Of a DNA stretch of 64,000 nucleotides, positions 35,823-45,900 are shown one piece after another. Location: assembly GCF_040218225.1 (NCBI RefSeq), contig NZ_JAVJQO010000002.1, positions 248,001-312,000 of the forward strand, written 5' to 3'. The first letter of the stretch is position 1, and the number at the start of each line of letters is the position of its first letter. Position numbers and translations under genes: made by a program. The notes beneath the pieces are model-generated. The model did no database searches and was not told where the DNA came from. It saw only the letters and a program-made list of their open reading frames with translations. Source of the DNA: Gracilimonas sp. GTDB taxonomy: Bacteria; Bacteroidota; Rhodothermia; Balneolales; Balneolaceae.

Positions 35823-36805
35823 ACCAACTCTTCAAATAACTTTCTTACAGGCTCATCCAGGATATATACATTATCCAGTTGCTCAATATTTGGGATAGGT
35901 ATTTCCTGTCTTTTATCCTTTTTATCTATACCCACAACCAATATGCGGTTAGAATGATACTCTGATGTAGGGATGAGTTTCAGGTATCGTTTTCTGGTAG
36001 CTGAAAGCCCAATGTAAGCTGTATCATCATCCGAAAAATCTACACCTCTGCCAAACCCTCCTGTTTTAATGGTATCCTTAAACTGCCATTCCTTATCGAA
36101 AATTTTGGTTGACAAATCACTGCTATCTTGTACCCAGTAATCACCATCTATCTTACGTACAGAATGTGGGCTCTGTAGACGTAATTGTATCACTTCCTGT
36201 TTATCAAGATTGATAATACCTCCATCTCCCTGCTTTTTTACCAACATCTCGAATAACACCCTATAAAAAAGCCAGCCGTTGATGGAGTGAATAAGTACAC
36301 ACAAGTCTCCATTATAGTCTCTAAAAACCTGGTTGCAGTGAAAGCGATCTTTTACTTTTTCTATGTCTTCATCCCTATCGATATCATCCAGACTTAATCG
36401 GAATGTATCAAGTGACCTTTTTTCTACAACCTTTCTTTTTTCAGCATCATATCCAATAGCCTGATCATACTCTGTATTAGAAATCCAGAGCAAGTCATCT
36501 ATGAAATGGATGTCGTGTAAATCCCCGATTTCACCTAAATCTAATACTTCAAACTCCCTGGTCTTCGCATTTAATCTTCGGATTTCATCATTAACCGAAA
36601 CAAATAATTCATCAGGAAAGCGGGCCAGGTCCCAGGCTATCGAACTTACTCCTACTTTTCCCCAGTCATTAAAAAAATTAACCTGTTTTACCCTTTCATC
36701 GGGCGTAACCAACTGTACGGGACGAACTTTGCTTCTATCGATTTTTTGATCCTCTTTTTTAGCATTCTGTGATCCTAAAACCAGCAAATGATGATTAATT
36801 GCCAT
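35819..36805 (-). CDS. Uncharacterised beta-propeller-like protein, possibly DUF4915-related
   Basis: A 328-aa soluble protein, without a signal peptide, made of repeated short beta segments (FPDELFVSVNDEIRRLNAKT, DLHDIHFIDDLLWISNTEYDQAIGYD). The segment SPHSVRKIDGDYWVQDSSD and the later GRGVDFSDDDTAYIGLSATRKR resemble the PHSPR...W...S and RGL...VGLS patterns of DUF4915/TIGR03032 proteins as I remember them, which would make it a propeller of unknown function, possibly surface-sugar related. This resemblance is by eye. It overlaps its convergent neighbour by 4 bp. Confidence 0.55.
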   Translation of the reverse strand: MAINHHLLVLGSQNAKKEDQKIDRSKVRPVQLVTPDERVKQVNFFNDWGKVGVSSIAWDLARFPDELFVSVNDEIRRLNAKTREFEVLDLGEIGDLHDIHFIDDLLWISNTEYDQAIGYDAEKRKVVEKRSLDTFRLSLDDIDRDEDIEKVKDRFHCNQVFRDYNGDLCVLIHSINGWLFYRVLFEMLVKKQGDGGIINLDKQEVIQLRLQSPHSVRKIDGDYWVQDSSDLSTKIFDKEWQFKDTIKTGGFGRGVDFSDDDTAYIGLSATRKRYLKLIPTSEYHSNRILVVGIDKKDKRQEIPIPNIEQLDNVYILDEPVRKLFEELV

Positions 36806-36839
36806 TTTTTGAAATATTATTAAACAGTTACTTATTTAG

Positions 36840-38606
36840 CTATTTAGGATAGCGAATGCTCTCCACCATCTCCTGCACATCTTCCGGTGGTTCTGGGAAA
36901 ATCATACCAACTGCAAACGAAACCAGAAGGTTCAGAATCATTCCGAGTGTACCAATTCCTTCCGGTGAAATACCAAACCACCAGTATTCCGGTGAGTTGA
37001 ATTCAGGGAAGGCAATCTTGAAGAACACCACATAGGAAAGCGTGAACAGTAGTCCGGCGATCATTCCGGCGATAGCTCCCTGGCGGTTCATTTTCTTATA
37101 AAAGATGCCAAGTATGATAGCCGGAAAAAATGAAGCCGCAGCCAGCCCAAAGGCAATAGCTACCACTTCTGCCACAAAACCCGGGGGATTAATGCCAAAA
37201 TACCCGGCTACAACTACTGCTGCTGCTGCCGAAATACGTGCCCACATCAACTCGGCTTTATCAGAAATATCGGTTTTAATCTGCTTTTTGATTAAATCAT
37301 GTGATACAGCTGTGGATATTACCAACAATAATCCTGCAGCTGTCGAAAGGGCCGCTGCCAAACCACCTGCGGCTACCAATCCGGCAACCCAGGCTGGCAA
37401 GTTTGCGATTTCAGGATTAGCCAGAACCATGATATCACGGTCTACATAAAGTTCATTATTAGTATCTGTGAGTTCATTGTTGACCTTTACCTCACCAAAT
37501 GCTCCCCGAATTATTTCTCCATCGGCATTTCGCTGAATATCCGGTAATCCTACCATAGCTTCACCGGGAGCATAGGTAATAATGCCGTCATCATTTTTAT
37601 CCACCCAGGTTAGTAGTCCCGTTCGTTCCCAGGTATTGAACCAGGCAGGCATTTCCGTGTATTCTTCTTCACTAACCGTTTCCATCATATTGTATTTGGC
37701 AAAGGCAGCGATGGCCGGAGCTGTCGTATACAGAATAGCTATAAAAATCAGTGCATAACCTACCGAAACGCGGGCATCTTTCACTTTGGGAACGGTAAAG
37801 AATCGTACAATCACATGTGGCAGTCCGGCTGTACCAATCATTAATGCGGCAGTGATAAAGAACACATCCTGCATGCTTTTAGTACCACTGGTGTAGGCTG
37901 CAAACCCAAGTTCAGTGTGCAGTTGATCAAGCTTCTCAAGCAGATATTGTCCTGATCCATCCGCTAAGGTCGAACCAAATCCAAACTGCGGAATGGGATT
38001 ACCTGTGAGTTGAAAAGAGATAAAGAAAGCGGGTACCATAAAAGCAAAAATCAGCACACAATACTGAGCAACCTGCGTGTAAGTGATTCCTTTCATCCCT
38101 CCTAATACTGCATAGAAAAACACAATTGCCATTCCAATCAAGACTCCAAAGTCGATGTTTACTTCCAGGAATTTTGAGAATACAAGCCCTACACCGCGCA
38201 TTTGTCCGGCTACGTAGGTGAAGGAAACCACGAGTGCACAAATTACCGCGATCGTTCGGGCAAAGTTGGAATAATATCGGTCTCCAATAAAATCCGGTAT
38301 GGTAAACTTTCCGAATTTCCGGAGATAAGGCGCCAGCAATAAAGCCAGAAGCACATAACCACCTGTCCACCCCATCAGGTAAACAGAGCCGTCATAACCC
38401 ATGAAGGAGATTAAACCAGCCATAGATAAAAAGGAAGCCGCTGACATCCAGTCTGCGGCTGTAGCCATGCCGTTTGTAATCGGATTTACATGAGCTCCTG
38501 CAACGTAGAAGTCACTGGTAGTAGCAGCTTTTGCCCAAATCGCAATTCCAATATAAAGTGCAAAGGTTATCCCAACTAAAATATAGGTCCAAACTTGTAC
38601 ATCCAT
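36840..38606 (-). CDS. Sodium:solute symporter (SSS family, VC_2705-like)
   Basis: A 588-aa, about 13-helix Na+-coupled transporter resembling acetate permease ActP. The core shows ATAADWMSAASFLSMAG near the N-terminus, VAGQMRGVGLVFSKFLEV and GLPHVIVRFFTVP, and residues for Na+ binding in the fifth/eighth helix region (ALSTAAGLLLVISTAVSHDL). A hydrophilic insert of about 80 residues (about 310-395) contains DKNDDGIITYAPGE, an EF-hand-like loop. Paired with the DUF4212 gene 2 bp upstream, it forms the two-gene unit expected for this subfamily, with organic acids such as acetate or lactate as likely substrate. Confidence 0.9.
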   Translation of the reverse strand: MDVQVWTYILVGITFALYIGIAIWAKAATTSDFYVAGAHVNPITNGMATAADWMSAASFLSMAGLISFMGYDGSVYLMGWTGGYVLLALLLAPYLRKFGKFTIPDFIGDRYYSNFARTIAVICALVVSFTYVAGQMRGVGLVFSKFLEVNIDFGVLIGMAIVFFYAVLGGMKGITYTQVAQYCVLIFAFMVPAFFISFQLTGNPIPQFGFGSTLADGSGQYLLEKLDQLHTELGFAAYTSGTKSMQDVFFITAALMIGTAGLPHVIVRFFTVPKVKDARVSVGYALIFIAILYTTAPAIAAFAKYNMMETVSEEEYTEMPAWFNTWERTGLLTWVDKNDDGIITYAPGEAMVGLPDIQRNADGEIIRGAFGEVKVNNELTDTNNELYVDRDIMVLANPEIANLPAWVAGLVAAGGLAAALSTAAGLLLVISTAVSHDLIKKQIKTDISDKAELMWARISAAAAVVVAGYFGINPPGFVAEVVAIAFGLAAASFFPAIILGIFYKKMNRQGAIAGMIAGLLFTLSYVVFFKIAFPEFNSPEYWWFGISPEGIGTLGMILNLLVSFAVGMIFPEPPEDVQEMVESIRYPK

Positions 38607-38608
38607 GA

Positions 38609-38866
38609 TCAGTCCTCATCCACTTTAAATTCGCGGTCCAATTTGTTCATCAAATACACATAGACAAAAATGAGGATTACAAATGTGTAAATAGCGCCTT
38701 GTTGTGCAAACCAAAAGCCAAGCTTAAAGCCTGCAATCTGAATTTCATTTAAGGCAGGTACGAGTAAAACTCCAAACCCATATGATACCACAAACCAGAT
38801 GCTGAGCAAGATACCCAGGTATTTCAGGTTTCTTTTCCAGTATCCTTTCAAGTCGCGTTCTTCCAT
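38609..38866 (-). CDS. DUF4212 small membrane subunit of the SSS symporter
   Basis: An 85-aa protein with two helices (LKYLGILLSIWFVVSYGFGVLLV and FKLGFWFAQQGAIYTFVILIFVYVYLMNKLD), typical of DUF4212, which occurs immediately before VC_2705-type symporters. The start is decided by a TGGAGG site eight bases before ATG 38866 (opening MEERDLKGYWK); upstream in-frame ATG 38881 and TTG 38926 would place that site inside the coding region. The stop is 2 bp from the symporter ATG, so expression is coupled. Confidence 0.9.
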   Translation of the reverse strand: MEERDLKGYWKRNLKYLGILLSIWFVVSYGFGVLLVPALNEIQIAGFKLGFWFAQQGAIYTFVILIFVYVYLMNKLDREFKVDED

Positions 38867-39012
38867 CTGTATGACCTCCATAGTTTTATTCCGGCTTAGT
38901 ATGCGGTATTTGAAGGAATGAATCAAATTTTGGCTGGACAGAATCCGTAAAAACGGAAGGAATCATTCCTGCACACTTCTAATTATATTACTCCACATAA
39001 AAAAAGGAAATT

Positions 39013-39900
39013 ATGAAGTATCATAAGTTGGGTAATTCGGATATAGAAGTAAGTGAAATCAGTTTTGGGTGCATGTCTCTTGAAGTAGAGAAAAACCCGG
39101 ATTCCACTTCTTCCCTTCTCCGTGAGGCTCACGATAAAGGCATTAATTTCTTTGACACAGCTGATCTATACAATCGGGGTTTGAATGAAGAAGTAGTTGG
39201 AAAGGCGCTGAAACCGTACAGGGATGAAGTCATTATTTCGACCAAGGTAGGAAATGTGTGGAATGAAGATGGTTCCGGCTGGGAATGGAATCCCACAAAA
39301 GAATATATTTTAACCGGGGTGAATGAAAGTTTGCGCCGCCTTCAAACAGAATATATTGATTTGTATATGCTGCACGGTGGCACTATCGATGATCCCATTG
39401 ACGAAATTATTGAAGCCTTTGACCGGCTTAAGGATCAGGGGAAAATCCGTGCTTATGGAATCTCCTCCATCCGGCCAAATACTATACGTCAATATGTGGA
39501 ACGATCAAGAATGGATTGTGTAATGATGCAATATGGTTTACTGGATCGCCGTCCGGAAGAAGAAAGTCTGGACCTGCTTGCTGAACATGACATCAGCGTT
39601 ATAACCCGGGGAACGCTTGGAAAAGGATTACTCATCGATAAGGCCCCACATGACTACCAGGGATATTCCAGACAAGAAGTTGAGGCTCTTCAGAAGGTTG
39701 TCAATAATACAGGAAATCCAATTTCAGTAGCCGTTCAATATGTTCTGCAACATCCGGCTGTTGCTTCTGCTGTTTTGGGCATAAGAACAAAAGAGCAGCT
39801 TGATGAAATTATCCAGGCTTCAGACCAACCTATCCAAGCCAGCCAATTAGAAGCTGTTAAAGAAATACTAGAGCCTAAGTTTTACGAGCAGCATAGATAG
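39013..39900 (+). CDS. Aldo/keto reductase
   Basis: A 295-aa (beta/alpha)8 NADPH-dependent oxidoreductase. The catalytic tetrad is visible as Asp in FFDTADLYN, Tyr in the same DLYN segment, Lys in IISTKVGN and His in LYMLHGGT. The substrate cannot be inferred; the best-known relatives reduce aldehydes or act on sugars. It has its own weak ribosome binding site (AAGGAAA) and stands alone. Confidence 0.93.
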   Translation: MKYHKLGNSDIEVSEISFGCMSLEVEKNPDSTSSLLREAHDKGINFFDTADLYNRGLNEEVVGKALKPYRDEVIISTKVGNVWNEDGSGWEWNPTKEYILTGVNESLRRLQTEYIDLYMLHGGTIDDPIDEIIEAFDRLKDQGKIRAYGISSIRPNTIRQYVERSRMDCVMMQYGLLDRRPEEESLDLLAEHDISVITRGTLGKGLLIDKAPHDYQGYSRQEVEALQKVVNNTGNPISVAVQYVLQHPAVASAVLGIRTKEQLDEIIQASDQPIQASQLEAVKEILEPKFYEQHR

Positions 39901-40026
39901 CTTATCAGTCGTTATATTTTTCTTTCTCAGGCTAACTTTAAATCGAGAATCAAAATATCTCAAATCTCTGTAATTTCGCTGCAATATTGATACATTGGCT
40001 ATCTAGAATTTCATCCTATACCATAC

Positions 40027-41178
40027 ATGGCTATTCACTACATCACGGAGAATAAAGATCTCGAAAAACTAAATTCTGAGCTTCAGCAGTCCAAAGAGTT
40101 TGCTATAGACCTGGAGTTTGACCGCAATCGGTATCGATATGGGTTTAACATGTGTCTGATGCAAATCTATGACGGAGATGATTGCTATCTGGTAGATCCC
40201 CTGAGTCATAATCTGGACATTAAAACCATTTTTCCTGCTATTGAACATCCGGATGTTCAGAAAGTAGTGTTCGCTTTCGGAGAAGACCTCAGGCTACTTC
40301 ATTCCCTTGACTGCTTCCCCAAGAACCTGTACGATCTGGATGCCGCTACCAGCCTGTTGAATTATGAACCGGCTTCCCTAACCAATCTCATCAAAGAGGT
40401 TTTAAATGTAGATGTAAATAGCTCATCTCAGCAAAGCAATTGGTGGAAACGCCCTCTTTCTGAAAATCAAAAACAATATGCCGCTGATGATGTCATTTAT
40501 CTGCTCGAGTTCAAAGCCAAACTTGACGAACAGGCTGAAAAGCATGGTATTCTGGACTGGATCAAACAAGAGAATGCGATATTCGATCATCTTGATTACA
40601 GTGATGAAGATCACAACAACCTCATCAAGGAAAAGGACAAAAATAACCTCACCGTTTTTGAATGGTTTATCTATTGCAGGCTGATGGATTTCTTTGATGA
40701 AAAGGCCCGTGAACTGAACAAGCCTATGTACCATCTGGTAAGCAAAAAAATTGTGAGTGATTTGGCTCAAAATCCCACTCGTGTACATGACTGGAAACAA
40801 ACCAAAGGTGTTTACGGAGGGATTAAGAATGAAAGTTTTAAATCTCAGTTACAGTCGGTACTTGATTCTTCTATCCATGAAGCCAAGGAGCAGCAATTAT
40901 CTGATTCCCGTAAGGCAAGCGACACAATGTCCAGTCAGGAATACCGGGCTATGAGAAATGAGCAAAACCAGATCAATGACATCAAAAATAGGTTGCTATC
41001 TCCCATACAAGATCGGTTGGTTACGGATTTTGGCAAACATGCCAAGTCTTTTATCCTTCCCAACCGGCTCACCAAAGAGATTATTGCCGGTGAAACTGAA
41101 CTGATGCCTGATTATAAAGTGAAACTGCTCCGAAGATATGCCGAAGAGCTGGACCTGGATTTGAGTGAATATGTATAG
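40027..41178 (+). CDS. rnd: Ribonuclease D
   Basis: A 383-aa DEDDy 3'-5' exoribonuclease for tRNA and other stable RNA ends. Exo I is FAIDLEFDRNRYRYG, exo II lies in VVFAFGEDLRLL and exo III in YAADDVIYLLEF, giving the D-E-D-D plus Tyr set. An HRDC domain follows (about 215-290; LTVFEWFIYCRLMDFFDEKA). The second HRDC-like region at the C-terminus is weaker. The gene stands alone and runs into the convergent cation transporter gene. Confidence 0.92.
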   Translation: MAIHYITENKDLEKLNSELQQSKEFAIDLEFDRNRYRYGFNMCLMQIYDGDDCYLVDPLSHNLDIKTIFPAIEHPDVQKVVFAFGEDLRLLHSLDCFPKNLYDLDAATSLLNYEPASLTNLIKEVLNVDVNSSSQQSNWWKRPLSENQKQYAADDVIYLLEFKAKLDEQAEKHGILDWIKQENAIFDHLDYSDEDHNNLIKEKDKNNLTVFEWFIYCRLMDFFDEKARELNKPMYHLVSKKIVSDLAQNPTRVHDWKQTKGVYGGIKNESFKSQLQSVLDSSIHEAKEQQLSDSRKASDTMSSQEYRAMRNEQNQINDIKNRLLSPIQDRLVTDFGKHAKSFILPNRLTKEIIAGETELMPDYKVKLLRRYAEELDLDLSEYV

Positions 41179-41183
41179 CTAGC

Positions 41184-42167
41184 CTACAACCGGTGCTTGC
41201 CATCAGAGGCTACATTTTCTACGGTCCACTCCAGTCGCTCCTGAAATGGATGCTGACGCACTTCACAGTTCTCCACTTTGCATAGTGAGCAAGAAAATTC
41301 CTGACAGAAATCGGTATGGATGAAAATCTCAATTCGGTTTCCAAACTTCTTGGTGATGAGTGCTTCAATTTTATCTAACTGAGCATGTGCTTCCTTAACA
41401 GTCAGATACCAGGGTAGAGTTAGATGAGCATCTACATGCAGGATACGACCATATTTGGTGATCCTAAGATTGTGAAGATCAATCCATTTTGGATCCCGGT
41501 TTTGCTGTAAATAGGTAATCAAATCTGCTAGCAATTCCTCATCTGCTTCATCCATAATTCCAGCTATTGCTGCTCTCAGAATCCTGAAGCCCATCCTGAT
41601 AATCAGCAACGCAAACAGAATAGCTACAGCTCCATCCAGCCATAGGATATTAGTGAAGCGAATAAGCACCAATCCTGCAATAATACCCATCGTGGTATAG
41701 GTATCAGTTTGCAGATGACGCCCGCTTGCCTGAAGGGCTAACGAGTCGTTCTTTTTTCCGGTTTGATAAGCCCAGTACCCAAACCCATAGTTGATTACCG
41801 CTGAAATGGCGATCAGAATAATCCCAAGATCCAGGCTTTTAAGAGGTTCGGGATTTATAAAGCTTTGAATAGCTTCAGCTACAATAAAAAGTCCGGCAAG
41901 GGTAACAAGCGTCCCTTCTATTCCAGCTGATATAAACTCAACTTTTCCGTGTCCATAGGGATGATTTTCATCCTTTGGTTTTGCCGACAAATAGAGACTA
42001 TATAAGCCAATAAACCCACTGAGTACGTTCACAATACTTTCAAGTCCATCGGTTAAAACGGCTACGGAATTGGTCAAATACCAGGCAGCCATTTTGATAA
42101 TAAACAGTATCACCGCAACCGCCACGATAAACCACTGAACCCGGATATTTTCCTGAGCTTTAGCCAT
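41184..42167 (-). CDS. Cation diffusion facilitator (CDF) transporter
   Basis: A 327-aa six-helix metal:H+ antiporter. Site A residues lie in SVAVLTDGLESIVNVLSG (helix 2) and LQTDTYTTMG (helix 5), where the usual H-D reads T-D-T, and the histidine motif HPYGHGKVEFIS sits between helices. A cytosolic C-terminal domain (about 205-295) follows, then an extra Cys-rich tail (CQEFSCSLCKVENCEV) with four Cys near the end that could bind metal. The next gene (ppa) is 6 bp away. Confidence 0.9.
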   Translation of the reverse strand: MAKAQENIRVQWFIVAVAVILFIIKMAAWYLTNSVAVLTDGLESIVNVLSGFIGLYSLYLSAKPKDENHPYGHGKVEFISAGIEGTLVTLAGLFIVAEAIQSFINPEPLKSLDLGIILIAISAVINYGFGYWAYQTGKKNDSLALQASGRHLQTDTYTTMGIIAGLVLIRFTNILWLDGAVAILFALLIIRMGFRILRAAIAGIMDEADEELLADLITYLQQNRDPKWIDLHNLRITKYGRILHVDAHLTLPWYLTVKEAHAQLDKIEALITKKFGNRIEIFIHTDFCQEFSCSLCKVENCEVRQHPFQERLEWTVENVASDGKHRL

Positions 42168-42173
42168 CAGGAT

Positions 42174-42788
42174 CTATTCACCAAACATTTCTTCGTAATC
42201 TTTGATAGAAGCTTCGATTACTTTGTAAGCATGATCGGCATCAAAGATTCCTTGCACATATACATCGTTTTGATTTTTTCCCGGAATCAGTTTGTAAGTT
42301 CCAAAATAGTGACGGAGCCGCTCAATCAGCACAGGAGGCAAATCATTCACGCTGTGAATATTGCTGTAATAGGTATCATTATCCAGGACGGAAATGATTT
42401 TATCATCGGCTTCATCATGATCTACCATATGCAATCCGCCAATTACCCGGGCGCTTAAAATCACCTCGTTTCGATCAATGGGACGTTCACTCAGCACGCA
42501 AATATCCAGTGGATCGCCATCTCCTTTTACATCTTCATTCGACAGTTCTCCAACATGATTCCCGCAATAAGTCCGGGGAATGAATCCGTATAGAGATGGT
42601 GGCAAAGACGAACTTCGTTGTGGGCGATCAACCCTCATATAACCGGTTTTCTTGTCCACTTCGTATTTAATGGTATCGAATGGGGTAAGTTCGATGAAAG
42701 CGTTGACGATCTTTGGCTGTTCGGCGCCAACTTCCAGTCCATGCCACGGATGCGGCCTCCATCGGAAAAAAGGATTGGGAAAATTCAT
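42174..42788 (-). CDS. ppa: Inorganic pyrophosphatase (family I)
   Basis: A 204-aa soluble pyrophosphatase. The family I signature [14 protein letters not shown] carries the metal-binding Asp residues, and the opening motif with [32 protein letters not shown] binds substrate. It hydrolyses PPi to drive biosynthesis. It stands 6 bp upstream of the CDF gene on the minus strand, so ppa-CDF is a probable operon; pyrophosphatases need Mg2+ or Mn2+, which may explain the pairing. The N-terminal HPWHGLEVG is typical of the larger bacterial forms. Confidence 0.93.
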   Translation of the reverse strand: MNFPNPFFRWRPHPWHGLEVGAEQPKIVNAFIELTPFDTIKYEVDKKTGYMRVDRPQRSSSLPPSLYGFIPRTYCGNHVGELSNEDVKGDGDPLDICVLSERPIDRNEVILSARVIGGLHMVDHDEADDKIISVLDNDTYYSNIHSVNDLPPVLIERLRHYFGTYKLIPGKNQNDVYVQGIFDADHAYKVIEASIKDYEEMFGE

Positions 42789-42872
42789 AGCTCAATGGTG
42801 AGTGTTAGAATTTTGATGTAACTAAAGTTAAAACTAATGACTGAGAGTTGCTGATCCGAAATTTTATTAAAT

Positions 42873-42900
42873 AAAAAAACCCCGGTGGTTAACCGGGGTT
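42873..42900 (-). terminator. Terminator of the Tricorn-like protease gene
   Basis: A perfect 9-bp stem (42878-42886 and 42892-42900, 5-nt loop) is followed on the minus strand by seven T (complement of 42873-42879). It is one of the clearest terminators in the window and begins 6 bp after the protease stop. Confidence 0.9.
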
Positions 42901-42906
42901 TGAATT

Positions 42907-45900
42907 TTAGTTGTCTTTCAGCCCTTGAGCTGAACGGTCATCGGGTTTGGGTGCTGGTGTCATCTTGTTGGATGACTCATCCACCATCTTCATCACTTCT
43001 TCGACTACCCGTTCCATCTGTGGGTCACGGCCCTGCATCAGCATATTCGGATTATCCCAAACCGGGATGTCAGGGCGAACTCCCTCGCCTTCCCAGAACC
43101 AATGCCCGTCATTATCATACAAACGTGCACCCGGAACGGTAATACCACCGCCATCGATCAGCTGATGTCCGGTTGCCGGACCCACTAAAATACCCAGCGT
43201 ACGTTCCCCAACAATAGGCCCGGCTTCCAGTTCCTGGAATGCCCATGGGAGTCCATCTCCACCAGAGCCTGCCCAACCATTAATAAGCATTCCCATTGGT
43301 CCGGTATTAGTGTGAATAGGCTGTGTATGGTCTTTTCCGTGGCGCCAATGCAGATTATAAACTACCGGTCGCTGCATTAACTCGAGGAATCGGTCAGCCA
43401 GCTGACCTCCGCCATTAAACCGTTCATCAATGATAAAACCTTTTTTATCCAGCTGACCGTAGTACATTCGAACGAGCTCCAGCTGTCCCTGAGAAGAGGT
43501 GTTCGACATATAGATATATCCGAGTTTACCGTCAGATAACTCTTCCACGGTCTTACGGTTATTCTCAATCCAGGCAAGATAGCGCAACTGACCTTCTTCG
43601 CCCTGACTTAGGGTATTCACAATTACTTTCTGAGCACTAGCCGGTTTTCCATCAGAGCTAATCATAAGTGCAACGGTTTCTCCGCTTAAGCCTTCAAAAG
43701 CTGCATATGGATCTTTATCCGAATCTAATTCCTCACCATTCACAGAATGAATGTAATCCCCTGCATTTACAGTAACTCCCGGCCGGTCAAAAGGAGACCG
43801 AATTTCCGTATCCCATTCCGCCGGAGTGATGATTTTTTTGATCCGATACTTACCATTAGCTTTCTCCCAGTCAATTCCGAGGTAACCGGTTCCCCTGAAA
43901 TCCACACTTTCGTTATCACCGCCGAACGTATAGGTATGACCTGCACTCAACTCTGCGGCCAGATTCGACTGCAGATTGGAAATATCCCAGCGGGTTCGTG
44001 CATCATCAATAAGAGAACCATATTGTTCTTTCAATCCATCCCAGTCTACACCGTGCATATCCGGATCGTAGAAGAAATCACGATGTCGCCTCCAGGTATC
44101 GGTAAAGATTTGTCTCCACTCGTCTTTTGGAATCAAATCCATCACAAGGCCATCTGTAGGAACCGGCTTCTCAATGCTCTGCCCGGGCTGAGGCTGAATA
44201 ATTCCATACTGTCCACGGCTTTGAACCAGCAGCGCTTTACGATCGGCTGTAGGCACAGCTGCGCCAACGCCTTCCATGATCACGACTTCCTCGCGTTTAT
44301 CCACATCATACGCCACAAGCTTTGGCGGACCTCCATCCGATCCGGTATTTGAAAAACGCATATATACGATCATACCTTCGCCAAATTCGCCCAACACATT
44401 CCCCATGTTTCCAGGAGCTACGGGGAGAACTGTAATCCGTTTTTCAAATCCATCAAAGTCGATTTCAACATTAAGCTCTTCTTCTGCTTCTTCTTCAGAA
44501 CCTTCTTCTTTTTCTTCCGGCTCCTCCGGAATTTCATCATTTTTAGGCTGCAGTAAATAAGGCACTTCCTTGGTGAGGCTCACGGCAACCAAATGTGTGG
44601 AATTCGGATAGACCCAGGTGTTGTCGTAATCTGAGTACACCGCATCGAAATTTCGGTTGGTGGTGTAGTATAGATATTGTCCATCATTGCTGAAAACCGG
44701 ATTTGATGAAGTATAGAATCCACTTGTTGCCCGATGTAATTCTTTGCTTTCGGTATCATAAAGCATGATTGCATAGTTGGCATTGTCCATTCCTGAAGTG
44801 AATGCTATCCAGCGGGAATCCGGCGACCAGGAAATCGGGTAGCCATCTCTTCCACCGTGACCTACATTCCAGTTTGTATTCCCGACTTCTGTTACATTCC
44901 CATTATTTACATTGACACTATATATGGTATTAGTCTCATCAATAAACGCAATATGCTTGCTATCCGGTGACCAATACAGCGAATAGCCATAACCTTTGTC
45001 GCGGGAAGTCAGTTTTTGCGGCTCACCTGGTCCATCCGCTTTCGCTAAATAAATCTGATACTCACCATCTGCATCACTCCAGTAGGCAATGTGTTTTCCA
45101 TCAGGCGACCATGACGGATGCCGGTCAAAAGCTCCGCTCGATTTCGTCATATTCATGGAATACCCTTCCGTAGCCGGCACATTAAATAATTCACCCCGGG
45201 CTTCAAAAACCACCCTTTTTCCTTCTTTGGAAGCAGTCATATGCTGGATGTTATTACTCACATCCACTTCCCGAGGCATTTCATTAGACAGATCACTGAC
45301 CACATCAATTTCTACTACTTCATATTCATTGGTTTCGGGATTCATGAGATATAAATCACCGCCCATCTCAAAGACCAAATCTTCCGGTCCAGCCGACAAA
45401 AACGAAATATCGAACTCCTCAAAATTGGTAACCTGATTCATACTTCCGTCAGCGGTATTGTATTCCCAGATGTTAAGTCTGAAATTTTCTCCCTGATCAG
45501 ACAGGAAATAGACTTTATCACCAAACCAGGCCGGCTTACCGTCGTTATATTCATTATCCGTAATTCGTTCTACCTTGTTGCTTTTCATATTATAGATCAG
45601 GATATCAGATGCCAGTCCGCCTTTATATCTTTTGAACGGATAATTCTCTGTGATCTTGGTGATGTAAGCTAACTTGTTACCATCGGGTGAAAAACTTGCC
45701 AGCTCTCCATAAGGCAGTTCCAATTTCTCCGGCATTCCACCTTCTTTGGAAACCATATAAAACTCATTAGCCGAACGCTGCCCCATTTCTCGCCGCGAAG
45801 CAAAAAGCAGACGCTCTCCATCCGGATGCCACTCCACCATCCGATCACTAAACGATGGATAAGTTACCCGATGTGGAATCCCACCTTTCACCGGAATCAC

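Noticed and set aside
43747-44560. Long antisense frames inside the Tricorn-like protease gene
   Set aside because: They are shadows of a strongly conserved gene on the other strand; no start signals or family matches.
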